This document shows, in pieces, positions 8,718-17,288 of a stretch of DNA of 64,000 nt (position 1 is the stretch's first letter; each line of letters starts with the position of its first letter). Source of the DNA: Spirochaetaceae bacterium. Lineage in GTDB: Bacteria; Spirochaetota; Leptospiria; Leptospirales; Leptonemataceae. The position numbers and the translations under genes were made by a program. Location of the stretch: NCBI GenBank assembly GCA_002729885.1, contig PBUB01000014.1, forward strand, positions 186,001-250,000, read 5' to 3'. Below the pieces are notes generated by a model that saw only the letters and a program-made list of their open reading frames with translations, searched no databases and was not told the DNA's origin.

Positions 8718-10327
8718 ACTGGATTCGCACAGGAATAGCCAATCATATATGGATTCTAAGCTCCTTTTTAACTTTCCGCCGATTCATTCACAACTGCAGG
8801 GATCCACAGAAAGCACAGCTTCGAATTCTCAAAAAAATACTTGTACGCAACGCCTCTTCGCAATACGGACTGAATTACGAATTTAGCAGCATATCTGACT
8901 ACCCGGAATTCGCCCGTAAGGTACCCATCATAGATTATTCAGACATCGAGAATCTGATCGAGGCAACAGCAGGCGGTGAGAAAGATGTACTGACCTGCGA
9001 ATCCATTCTAAGATTCGAAGAAACCTCCGGTAGCAGTGGTTTTGCACGATTGATACCATACACGGCCGGGCTCATCCGGCAGTTCAATGAAGGCATTGGG
9101 CCATGGATTCATGCATTATGGAAAAATCATCCCGGGGCACTCCGAGGAAGATCCTACTGGTCGCTTTCCCCGGCCACAAAGGAAAGAAGGATGAGCGGGG
9201 GTGGCATTCCCATCGGATCTGCAGATGACACCGAGTACTTCTCCTGGTTCACTCGCTGGATCCTTGGAGGCATCATGGCCATCGCACCGGATACGGCCAG
9301 AATCAAAGATCCGGACCAATTCTATGAGGAAACACTACTGCAATTGTTGGGACGCAGGAATCTAAGTCTAATCTCAGTATGGAGCCCATCGTTCTTTCTC
9401 AAGCTAGATGAAAGATTGAGAGTGAATTATCGCGAACTCTTAAAGAAGCTTTCAAGCAGCATTTCCAGCAGTCGATTGCAACATCTGGCTTCCATGGATG
9501 AAGAGACACTTACCTGGAAGGATATTTGGCCTAAACTTTGGCTCTGCAGCTGCTGGACGCATGCCTCCGCCGCTGGATTCATTCCGGAACTTCGCAACAG
9601 ACTGGGAGAAATTCCGGTTCAGGGAAAAGGACTGATTTCGACCGAGGGAATTGTAAGTATTCCGATAGCCGGATCCGAAAGCCCTGTAGCTGCCATTCAA
9701 TCCCACTTTCTAGAAGGAATGGACCTGGAAACAGAAAGAATACTCCCTGTCTACGACTGGAAACTGGACAGGCGATACGAAGTGCTCCTCACCACAGCAG
9801 GAGGCCTGTACAGATATAGAACCGGCGATGTAGTACAGGTCACTGACTTCTACCGGAGCACGCCCTGCCTTAGATTTCTGGGTCGCTCCAATCGCAGCTC
9901 GGATCTGACCGGTGAAAAGCTCAGCGAGTATCAAGCAATTCGCATGATACAGGAGCTACATCTCCAGGGATTTTCTGGAAAATTTCTGCTCTTTCCTCGC
10001 CCGCATATAAATGGCGCCGGCTACATTTTGCTTGTTGAACCGCTAAATGAGCATAATGCCACTGAATGGCGGTATCGGTTGAAAAACATTGTAGATATCG
10101 CCGAGGGGGAGCTTCGAAAAAATCCCTACTACCACCAGGCCCGTAGCTTAGATCAGCTGGATCGCATCCATGTGCAGATCTTAACAGGCGGCTCCTATGA
10201 AAAGATCATGAGCTCATTTCAGAAGAAAAAAGGCACCAGCGATGGGGATTTTAAGAATCCTGTATTATTGAGAGATTCAGAGATCCGCTACGAAGAACTG
10301 GAGCTGTATTTCATTCCGGAAGACTGA
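8711..10327 (+). CDS. GH3-family acyl-acid amido synthetase
   Basis: 538 residues from a GTG that overlaps the upstream stop by 7 bases, suggesting translational coupling. GH3 proteins are ANL-superfamily enzymes that adenylate a carboxylic acid and join it to an amino acid or amine. The adenylation motifs are visible: P-loop-like TSGSSG (105-110), STEG (310-313), YRYRTGD (367-373) and GRSNRSSDLTGEKLSE (391-406). The family is best known from plants (auxin and jasmonate conjugation); bacterial members exist but most are uncharacterised. Flanking desaturases suggest a fatty-acid-like acid substrate (inference). A bare adenylating or CoA-ligating activity cannot be excluded. Confidence 0.88.
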   Translation: MLDWIRTGIANHIWILSSFLTFRRFIHNCRDPQKAQLRILKKILVRNASSQYGLNYEFSSISDYPEFARKVPIIDYSDIENLIEATAGGEKDVLTCESILRFEETSGSSGFARLIPYTAGLIRQFNEGIGPWIHALWKNHPGALRGRSYWSLSPATKERRMSGGGIPIGSADDTEYFSWFTRWILGGIMAIAPDTARIKDPDQFYEETLLQLLGRRNLSLISVWSPSFFLKLDERLRVNYRELLKKLSSSISSSRLQHLASMDEETLTWKDIWPKLWLCSCWTHASAAGFIPELRNRLGEIPVQGKGLISTEGIVSIPIAGSESPVAAIQSHFLEGMDLETERILPVYDWKLDRRYEVLLTTAGGLYRYRTGDVVQVTDFYRSTPCLRFLGRSNRSSDLTGEKLSEYQAIRMIQELHLQGFSGKFLLFPRPHINGAGYILLVEPLNEHNATEWRYRLKNIVDIAEGELRKNPYYHQARSLDQLDRIHVQILTGGSYEKIMSSFQKKKGTSDGDFKNPVLLRDSEIRYEELELYFIPED

Positions 10328-10390
10328 AACACCGGGATTACAATTTGCCTCGTCTTTCAAACATTGGGTCTCGAAAACGCAAAGCGCGGT

Positions 10391-11419
10391 TTAGATTGCC
10401 AGAGTACCATTACGTATGCTAGCCTTAAGTTTCTTGCCATTGGCAAGATCGAAGATTTCCTTTCCAATTACGTCCGTGCGATGGAAAACAAAGGATGCAT
10501 GATTCGCATTCTTTATGTCCTCCGTTTGTTCTCGAATCACTTTCACATCCTGATCCAGAATCCGATTGGCCATTGGCTCAAAAATCAGTCTTACCAGAGG
10601 AGCTATTGGATCGAACCGAAAAGCCATCCAGGTAAATACACGAGTGCGATGTTCATTTATGGGAACGCAGTGACTCTGGATAATGAACTGTCTCTTCTCT
10701 GTGAAATAATAATCCACCCTCGTTGTATAGGGCTTAAAGTACTGATCCGTATGCTTCATGACGGTATTGGCAGGAATCAAGATTTTTCCCAGAAGAGTAT
10801 CAAATTGAGCTTCGTTGAAAAACTCGGCGCAGACATGATCGCGACCTGCCGTTACCTTGAATTCGATCTCTTTTCGGCTTTCGTTTCGAAACCATTTGCT
10901 ATGGACATAAATAGTATGAGGTATATCCAGAAAATTCTCAATACAATGCAGCGCATTTCCTTCAAAGATTCGCTCCATAACCCAAGTATTCGCTTTCGCA
11001 TCGTCATGGAGAGGAAACATGGGAACACCTTTTGAGCCAGGATCCTTCTGCCCCATGTACACCCAGACAAATCCCTGGGACTCTACCACCGGCCATGATT
11101 TCGTTCGCATCTCTTTTCGGTCCGCATCTGTCTGTGCAGGAATGCGACTGACACGTCCGTCCACATCATAGGTCCATCCATGATAGGAGCATTGCAATCC
11201 AGAATCACAAACCCTGGCCCGGGCAAGAGAAAGATTTCGATGGATGCACTGCTCCCTGATGGCTCCGGGAGTACCATCCTTCTTGCGAAACAACACCATT
11301 TTGTTTCCCTGGATTTCCCTCGGTAGCGGCTTTCTTTTCAGCTGACTACTCTTACAGGCGATAAACCAGTATTCAGTCATCCACTCAGGATGCATTTTCG
11401 CTAATAGTCCGTTACTCAT
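10391..11419 (-). CDS. Rieske non-haem iron oxygenase
   Basis: 342 residues. The N-terminal Rieske domain has CIH (58-60) and CSYHGW (77-82), which ligate the [2Fe-2S] cluster. The catalytic domain has the mononuclear iron motif ENFLDIPHTIYVH (161-173) with two His and a preceding Asp. The layout matches the vanillate demethylase / pheophorbide-sterol oxygenase branch, single-subunit enzymes that hydroxylate, demethylate or desaturate hydrophobic substrates using a separate reductase. No reductase gene is seen nearby. It converges on the GH3 gene and sits downstream of the GNAT-like gene on the same strand, 78 bases away. Confidence 0.9.
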   Translation of the reverse strand: MSNGLLAKMHPEWMTEYWFIACKSSQLKRKPLPREIQGNKMVLFRKKDGTPGAIREQCIHRNLSLARARVCDSGLQCSYHGWTYDVDGRVSRIPAQTDADRKEMRTKSWPVVESQGFVWVYMGQKDPGSKGVPMFPLHDDAKANTWVMERIFEGNALHCIENFLDIPHTIYVHSKWFRNESRKEIEFKVTAGRDHVCAEFFNEAQFDTLLGKILIPANTVMKHTDQYFKPYTTRVDYYFTEKRQFIIQSHCVPINEHRTRVFTWMAFRFDPIAPLVRLIFEPMANRILDQDVKVIREQTEDIKNANHASFVFHRTDVIGKEIFDLANGKKLKASIRNGTLAI

Positions 11420-11497
11420 TATTTTTGTTCCAGGCGAATACGATTTTTATTATGGCCTTGATTATGGCCGTGAATTTAAACTTGATTTTAGTCTTGT

Positions 11498-12589
11498 CTA
11501 TAACCTTGCGGCTTCAAGATAGAAATTCGATTCCGTCTTCTGAAGCACATCAGGCTTTCCAAAACTGATCAAATAGTGACCGGCTCTATACAATCTCTTT
11601 TTCAGCTTTCTCACCGCATCATTGAGTGGATCTCTGGCCGCCAGTCCCAGAAGGAAATAGTCGTATCCGGAGGATTCCAGGCCAACTTGATTGATGAGAG
11701 CACGAAGGATCTCTGGATCATCGTTCTGTATAAGCAATGTATGCAGTATAAAATACTTGAGGAGACTCCCCTCCGGAGGAAGTTGAAATCCATTATTGAT
11801 GAATGCAAGTCTATTAAAGATCTTTCGCATCCAGCGAAGAGATGTACTATAGGATACCACCCGGGATTGCTTGCAGAATTCCACATCCCAGCAGCCCAGG
11901 ATTCCAACAAGTCTGGAGTCCTGAAAAGCCAGAAAATAGTCTTCCAGACGCTGGTTTTCATAGTAGGGATGGCTTCCTATCTCGTTGAAGTCATAGACCG
12001 GGTAGAATAACTTTCTGGGAGCCTCCAGATCCATAAACTTCTGCATGGCGCTTCGATCATCGGCACCGGCCCTACGAATCTGTACACCGGATGATGAGCT
12101 CTTGAATTTCTGCCTGGTGCTGATGGCCCAGGTATTATAGTCCCCGGTATGATAAAAACCAGGTAGACCAGCGCGTCCGGAGGTCAGTACGTCCAGTGCC
12201 TTTAGATTGTCAGAGACTATCAAGCATTGCGCATAGTCATCTCCCTGCAGTAAATGGTCTCGCAGAAAGCGAAATCCTCGGGCCATGAGAGTCCGGCTAC
12301 GATACTCGGGCAGGATTCGCAAGTCGCAATAATAGGGAACGTTTCGCATTTCGCCGTCAACATAGACCGGTCGACTGCCAACATTGGTCACTGCTACTGC
12401 TTTTCGGGCTTTTTTGTCCCAGCCTATGTAGACTCTCTGTTCCAGGTTCTGAATGCGAGAGCCCACGAAATAGTCCGGTTCCCGTTCGAAGCGAATGGAT
12501 ATCTGACCTTCCATGGGGGTGCTTCTGAATATTTCACAGATGTCGGAATTATGCTCGGGAAGTGCAATCCTGGGTTCAAATGAACTCAT
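11498..12589 (-). CDS. GNAT-family acyltransferase-like protein
   Basis: 363 residues from the ATG at 12589 (an upstream TTG is possible). The N-terminal half reads like a GNAT domain: YYCDLRILPEYRSRTLMARG resembles the motif A strand-loop-helix, where the R-x-x-x-x-A/G loop binds the CoA pyrophosphate, followed by LIVSDNLKAL. The second half (from about 170, QIRRAGADDRSAMQKFMD) looks like a second, degenerate GNAT repeat. The acyl acceptor is unknown. Its start is 62 bases from that of the PAP2-desaturase fusion on the other strand, so a short divergent promoter region is shared. Confidence 0.65.
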   Translation of the reverse strand: MSSFEPRIALPEHNSDICEIFRSTPMEGQISIRFEREPDYFVGSRIQNLEQRVYIGWDKKARKAVAVTNVGSRPVYVDGEMRNVPYYCDLRILPEYRSRTLMARGFRFLRDHLLQGDDYAQCLIVSDNLKALDVLTSGRAGLPGFYHTGDYNTWAISTRQKFKSSSSGVQIRRAGADDRSAMQKFMDLEAPRKLFYPVYDFNEIGSHPYYENQRLEDYFLAFQDSRLVGILGCWDVEFCKQSRVVSYSTSLRWMRKIFNRLAFINNGFQLPPEGSLLKYFILHTLLIQNDDPEILRALINQVGLESSGYDYFLLGLAARDPLNDAVRKLKKRLYRAGHYLISFGKPDVLQKTESNFYLEAARL

Positions 12590-12651
12590 TATCAAAACCT
12601 ATAATTGAGTTGTCATTTAGCAATTGTTTCATAACCTGCATTCAGCCATTC

Positions 12652-14151
12652 ATGATGAAAAATCTGGTCTACATTCAGAAGTATCCATGGCTCACCTGGC
12701 TCCTTTACACAATGGTTACGGGGATTTTCTATTTCTCTGCAGCCCATTGGCCGCTCTATTCCCCGTTCGTTGTCCGTCCATCGGGCATCGACAGTTTCAT
12801 TCCTCTCTGGCCTCCATCGGCCTATATCTATATAACCTACTTTCTTTTGCTGCCGGTATTGATCCTTCTGGCGCACAAACAATCGCTCTTCGTTCATGTG
12901 TATTCCACAGCCTTGATATGTGGAATACTGAACGCTGCCATTTTTCTCGTTCTACCCAGTTCTCTGGATTTTCGTACCGCTGCACCAGAATCGTCCCTGC
13001 TTCACTTGATCCAGACCCTGGACTCGGCAAACTCGGTGATCCCCAGCGGACATGTAGCTCTTCCCTTCAGCATTGCGCTGGCCTGTTTCATTGCACTCCA
13101 GCAAAGCGAGTCAAGGAACGCGCGCGGCTTCTGGAAAAGAATGTCTTTTTTCTATCTTGCATGGGCGCTCTTGATATCGGCCTCCACATTACTCACCAGG
13201 CAACACTATATGGTGGATGTTCTGGCAGGTATTTTATTTGCCGCGCTGGTTTCCCTGTTTGCTCCTTTTCCCGCTGCGAAGCGTTCAGGTCTGCAAAACT
13301 CCATCGCTTTGCCCACTGTAGTTGCACTGGCCATTGAATGGGTTTTCATTTTTCTCATCTTGCTTGTTACCATCCGCTGGTGGTCCTGGTATACTGTAAT
13401 TCCAGGGATGCTTCTCCTCGCCTCTCGTCAGCATGCTTTGCTGGTACTGTATCACGATGCTGTGCACTTCCTGATCGCCTCCAACAAACGCTTGAACGAT
13501 TTTATTATCAATGCAAGTGCGGGTGTGCCTCTTCAACTACCGGTGCACATGTACAGAGCTTTGCATCTAAGTCATCATAAGGACCTGGGCACAGATGCAG
13601 ACCCAGAAAAGGTGCTCTTATACCGCGATCAGCCCTGGGATTACCGGCCACTGAACACAAGCGCTCTGCTGCATCAATTGGCCGGGGATTTATTTGTAAT
13701 CAATTCGCTTCGCATGGTCTGGAGATACCTTGGAGAACTGCGAAGCCAGCATAGATTGAAATTGACAGAAATGCGATTCTATCCTGAACTCCTGTTGATG
13801 TTACTGCTATTCTGGATCTCTGTTGCCATAGCCTGGTATTTCGCACCAGAAACTACTTTAAAGGTTCTTGTAATCTGGTTTGGCTCTTATTTTACTTTCA
13901 CTCAACTCCTACAAAAGATTCGCAGCTTTGCAGAGCACACCAGCGCTGAGGATGACCCGGAACTGGCCTGTAGCTGGTCTGCCGGATGGTTGGGGCGAAT
14001 CTTTATCTGGCCTTATAATATAAACTATCACCGAGAGCATCATAAATATGCAGGAATTCCCTGGTACAGACTGCCGGAAGTGTTTGCCGGCACCGAGCAA
14101 CGAAAAGGGAATCAACTAATCGAACATCTCTGGAAAGGAAACCGGGCATGA
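12652..14151 (+). CDS. PAP2 phosphatase - fatty acid desaturase fusion protein
   Basis: 499 residues from the ATG at 12652; GTG 12562 and ATG 12580 are in frame but would overlap or abut the divergent gene. Residues 1-205 form a PAP2 (lipid phosphate phosphatase) membrane domain with PSGH (131-134) and RQHYMVDVLAG (183-193), the second and third signature motifs; the first motif is not obvious. Residues 225-480 form a desaturase domain with HDAVH (268-272), HLSHH (305-309) and YHREHH (459-464). The frame is continuous across the join. The fusion suggests dephosphorylation and oxidation of one lipid, or a phosphatase domain repurposed as a lipid-binding module (inference). Its stop overlaps the next start by 4 bases. 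Confidence 0.85.
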   Translation: MMKNLVYIQKYPWLTWLLYTMVTGIFYFSAAHWPLYSPFVVRPSGIDSFIPLWPPSAYIYITYFLLLPVLILLAHKQSLFVHVYSTALICGILNAAIFLVLPSSLDFRTAAPESSLLHLIQTLDSANSVIPSGHVALPFSIALACFIALQQSESRNARGFWKRMSFFYLAWALLISASTLLTRQHYMVDVLAGILFAALVSLFAPFPAAKRSGLQNSIALPTVVALAIEWVFIFLILLVTIRWWSWYTVIPGMLLLASRQHALLVLYHDAVHFLIASNKRLNDFIINASAGVPLQLPVHMYRALHLSHHKDLGTDADPEKVLLYRDQPWDYRPLNTSALLHQLAGDLFVINSLRMVWRYLGELRSQHRLKLTEMRFYPELLLMLLLFWISVAIAWYFAPETTLKVLVIWFGSYFTFTQLLQKIRSFAEHTSAEDDPELACSWSAGWLGRIFIWPYNINYHREHHKYAGIPWYRLPEVFAGTEQRKGNQLIEHLWKGNRA

Positions 14152-15119
14152 GAGTAGAAGAAAAAATTGCAGGCCAGGATATGGTGCCTGCACTGGAACC
14201 AATTTCAGAAAGGCGAGTACGATATGGAGCCATGAATCTAATGGTGGTGCTGGCTCAGCTGGCCGGATGGGTACTGCTACTCTCAATCATTGATCATTCA
14301 GAGATTCATATTGCACTTCGTATAACAGCCGTGCTTCTGTTCTGTCTTCTATTGCAGGGTGTTTTCTCTATGATGCATGAGTACTGTCATTACAATGCAC
14401 ATCAGAATCGAAAGCTCAACTACTTGATTGGCTGGGTATCCTCCACTCTGTTTGGAACCATTCCCACACTGGTGCGAGTTCAGCACTGGGGCCATCATCG
14501 CAGAAATCGCACGGAGCCAGAACGAGGAGAATTTATCCATGCGGGAGAGCGAGCCTGGGTAAAATTTATTCGCTACTACTCCGCCATTCTTGGAGGGCTC
14601 TGGCTGGTTACATTTCTATTCCCAATCATCGTAGTATTCCTTCCGTACTCGGTTGCGAAATGGATGACTTCCGATGAGGAATTTAATACCTATTCTGCTG
14701 CATTCAACGATTTTAAACCCCGGGACTGGTTGCACATGCGACTGGAGAGCCTTTTTTTCTATGTATTCTGGATTTCGTTGGGCATCTGGGGCCCGTGGCA
14801 CTGGCAAACTCTGGTCATCGCTTACGCATCTTTCGCATTTACCTGGTCCAATCTGCAATGGGTGTTTCACATCAATACACCTATCCATGTAATAGAAGGG
14901 GCATACAATTTACGAGCTCCATGGCTGGTACGGGTTGGCATGCTGAACTTTAATTACAATCTCACTCATCATCGAAAGCCTCACATCCCCTGGCAGGAGC
15001 TGTATCGACGAAGCGATCAAAAAGAAACCCAGCCCCTGTGGTATCGATATGCTCTAGTATTTCGTCCGCCGGTACGATTCCCGGAAGACACCAGCGTACT
15101 GGAAAAGCATTATTTCTAA
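14148..15119 (+). CDS. Fatty acid desaturase-type membrane di-iron enzyme
   Basis: 323 residues; ATGA overlap with the fusion gene shows coupling. The histidine clusters are HEYCH (77-81), HWGHH (113-117) and NLTHH (271-275), with hydrophobic helices at about 30-70, 140-175 and 205-235. INTPIHVIEG before the third cluster supplies a further His, as often seen in acyl-lipid desaturases. It is the third desaturase-fold protein within 8 kb and only distantly similar to the other two. Multiple sequential oxidations of one chain, as in polyunsaturated or acetylenic lipids, would need such a set (inference). Confidence 0.87.
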   Translation: MRVEEKIAGQDMVPALEPISERRVRYGAMNLMVVLAQLAGWVLLLSIIDHSEIHIALRITAVLLFCLLLQGVFSMMHEYCHYNAHQNRKLNYLIGWVSSTLFGTIPTLVRVQHWGHHRRNRTEPERGEFIHAGERAWVKFIRYYSAILGGLWLVTFLFPIIVVFLPYSVAKWMTSDEEFNTYSAAFNDFKPRDWLHMRLESLFFYVFWISLGIWGPWHWQTLVIAYASFAFTWSNLQWVFHINTPIHVIEGAYNLRAPWLVRVGMLNFNYNLTHHRKPHIPWQELYRRSDQKETQPLWYRYALVFRPPVRFPEDTSVLEKHYF

Positions 15120-16057
15120 TGAGGGAACCGGGCCAGTGGCATCCGGCAGGATTCCAGGATTACAAGCATTACTTTCCGGCCACTCCGGAACTGAACATAT
15201 CGGCAGATCGGATCCTCAACGAGAGATTCATAGGTACCTGGGATAGATCCAGCCAGGAGATCCAGGATGATCTTCGCTCCTGGAGCAGTGAAACTACTAT
15301 TGTCTTTGTTCGCGGATTCCTGGGATCGTTCATGCCAGGAAACCTGGTCAAACCATGCAGGCGAATGCAGGATCTGGGTTTCGATGCTATTATCGCACGG
15401 ACTGATTCCGGCGGAAGCTCTCTCAAGAACGCCGTCAAAATTCGCAAACAGCTTTTGAGTCGTGGCAATCGCAGACATATTCTATTCTGCGGTCATAGCC
15501 GTGGCGCCCTGGAATGCCTGTTGGCCCTCAAGGATTCCCCGGACCTGTCAACTCGGTGTCAGGGGGTAATCATGTCGCAGACTGCGTACGGCCCATCTGC
15601 CATTATTGATAGCATGCTTTTTGGGATGCATTCAGGAAAAGACCAGAGCATCGGACGAAAACTCAAAGATAAGATTCAAGCTCTGGGACTTTTCATCCTG
15701 GGCGCATCTACCGGTGGCAAAGAACTGGGATCTGCGAAATGGAGCTCCCTGACCTCGCAGGTAGATTCCATGGACTGGCCCTTTTCTGTCATCCAGTGCG
15801 CTTCCTGGTCCACCAGGCCCACTACCTGGCTGGACTCCTGGCATGAAAGACTGGGAAAGATCTGTCCCGGTCGCGCCCACGATGGACAGTTCTATCTGGA
15901 CGATCTAATATGGCCGCAAATACCTCACGTTCTGCTTCCTCAGATCGATCATGCGCAACCGGCCGTAGGCGGATTTGGATTTGATCCAGTAAAATACTGG
16001 CAAACCATGATTCATATGACCTTGAGTGCCGATGCATCGAAGCTTTATGGATCTTGA
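15119..16057 (+). CDS. Alpha/beta hydrolase, possible lipase or thioesterase
   Basis: 312 residues starting at the ATG of a TAATG junction with the desaturase stop; a longer in-frame start at 15038 would overlap heavily and is unlikely. The core has VRGFLGSF (oxyanion region), the nucleophile elbow GHSRGA (Ser 127) and a C-terminal PQIDHAQ that could supply the His. No signal peptide, so probably cytoplasmic. Being last in a tightly coupled three-gene run with two desaturase-type enzymes, it may release or reload the modified acyl chain (inference). It ends 22 bases before the stop of the convergent cupin gene. Confidence 0.75.
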   Translation: MREPGQWHPAGFQDYKHYFPATPELNISADRILNERFIGTWDRSSQEIQDDLRSWSSETTIVFVRGFLGSFMPGNLVKPCRRMQDLGFDAIIARTDSGGSSLKNAVKIRKQLLSRGNRRHILFCGHSRGALECLLALKDSPDLSTRCQGVIMSQTAYGPSAIIDSMLFGMHSGKDQSIGRKLKDKIQALGLFILGASTGGKELGSAKWSSLTSQVDSMDWPFSVIQCASWSTRPTTWLDSWHERLGKICPGRAHDGQFYLDDLIWPQIPHVLLPQIDHAQPAVGGFGFDPVKYWQTMIHMTLSADASKLYGS

Positions 16058-16079
16058 ATGAATGCAGTAATGGATGGCT

Positions 16080-17108
16080 CTAGTAGTCGATTGAGTCCAG
16101 AAGCGATGGCAAATCCTTATGATCTTTAGCCTTCCACAGAGGAGGGTTGGAACAGGTGGCAGCCAGCAATGTTTGAATCCAGGAGGCTCTCCAGCCCTGC
16201 TTTAAGCTCATCCAGCGATAACCCACGGCAATGGATGCAGTTTTGTTATGGACCTGGTGCCATGCGAAAGAAGGAACAAAAAGGACATCTCCCGGACCCA
16301 AATCAGCATACCATCCAGGGGCAGCCTCTGCGATAGGCCAGGTTTTGGGATCGTTAACGTCTACGTAACTGTAGAAATAGGGAGATCCTTTGACCTCGGG
16401 TTTAAAGAATGGTGCCGTGGATGCGGGATAGATATACCATCGTTTCTTCCCGCGAATCTGATAAAATAGATTGGGAGCGATGCTGGAATGCAGTCCGGTA
16501 GCGGTCCCCTTGCCTCCCATAAAAAAACCCCAGGTCTCATTACCGTGACCACTCATACTGCGAAACCAGTCCAGATCCAGATCTTCGATCAATTCAGGCC
16601 GCTGATGCAGAAGTCCGGAGAATCGAGCGTATAGATCTCCTCCTTCCTTCATGCTTTTTGCAATCTGCTGATAGTCCACATTTCGGCCCTCTCCGGGTTT
16701 TCCTTTCGCTTCCCCGGGAGCCACAGCCAGCAATCTTACCGTTTCTTTACTTGCAACCTTTGCCAGATAGGCAGCTGTCCATTTCGAAGATTTCCATCCA
16801 GAGGCTCGACCTTTGAAGACTACCGGTGTATCGGTGGCCACAAAGCGAGCATGGAATTCCGGAGGAGTAAGATCATCCACTACCGGAACATGAATGCGCT
16901 TTCCTCCCTGTGCGATGGCCCGGCCACCAAGCTCCTGAAACAGAGCCAGTCTCTTGCTCTGTGTGGACTCCACCGACATACCAATAGTGCGAAGAATATG
17001 CTCTTTGAGCCATAAGCGATTATAGCGGCTGCGTAACTTCTTCGTCTGCGCAAACACTGCTTTTTGTACCGGTGATCTGGTTAGCTGGTTACTGGATTCT
17101 GTAAGCAT
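16080..17108 (-). CDS. JmjC/cupin_8-type protein with altered metal site
   Basis: 342 residues. The C-terminal half is a cupin_8/JmjC double-stranded beta-helix: LHSSIAPNLFYQIRGKKRW (near 205), then GPGDVLFVPSFAWHQVHN (near 300). Active members of this Fe(II)/2-oxoglutarate family use H-x-D/E...H. Here the first motif reads H-S-S, so the carboxylate is missing, while the distal His (AWHQV) and the RKRW-like basic residue for 2-oxoglutarate are kept. It may be inactive, use another ligand, or have halogenase-like chemistry where Asp loss opens a coordination site (speculative). It converges on the hydrolase at the end of the lipid cluster. Confidence 0.8.
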   Translation of the reverse strand: MLTESSNQLTRSPVQKAVFAQTKKLRSRYNRLWLKEHILRTIGMSVESTQSKRLALFQELGGRAIAQGGKRIHVPVVDDLTPPEFHARFVATDTPVVFKGRASGWKSSKWTAAYLAKVASKETVRLLAVAPGEAKGKPGEGRNVDYQQIAKSMKEGGDLYARFSGLLHQRPELIEDLDLDWFRSMSGHGNETWGFFMGGKGTATGLHSSIAPNLFYQIRGKKRWYIYPASTAPFFKPEVKGSPYFYSYVDVNDPKTWPIAEAAPGWYADLGPGDVLFVPSFAWHQVHNKTASIAVGYRWMSLKQGWRASWIQTLLAATCSNPPLWKAKDHKDLPSLLDSIDY

Positions 17109-17288
17109 AAATAGTTAATAAATCACAATAGATGGGATTGATATTCAGTGCAATCACTATCCGGGGATTCTCATTCATCATTCTGCCTCAGCCCGGGCAA
17201 CAAAAACCTCTTCCCTGCGTTTCATTACACCGACCACGACCCACGGATTTACTGATTTGGGATTTGTTGGGGCGCTGTTTGGGCTTTG

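Noticed and set aside
10364..11035. A 223-residue plus-strand frame opposite the Rieske oxygenase
   Set aside because: Antisense to conserved Rieske and iron-site codons; no ribosome site.
12562..12651. Longer N-terminus for the PAP2-desaturase fusion starting at GTG 12562
   Set aside because: It would overlap the divergent GNAT-like gene start and adds no conserved sequence; ATG 12652 is preferred.
6951..17108. Horizontally acquired island marked by mobile elements
   Set aside because: No integrase, transposase, tRNA or flanking direct repeat was seen and base composition looks like the rest of the window by eye.
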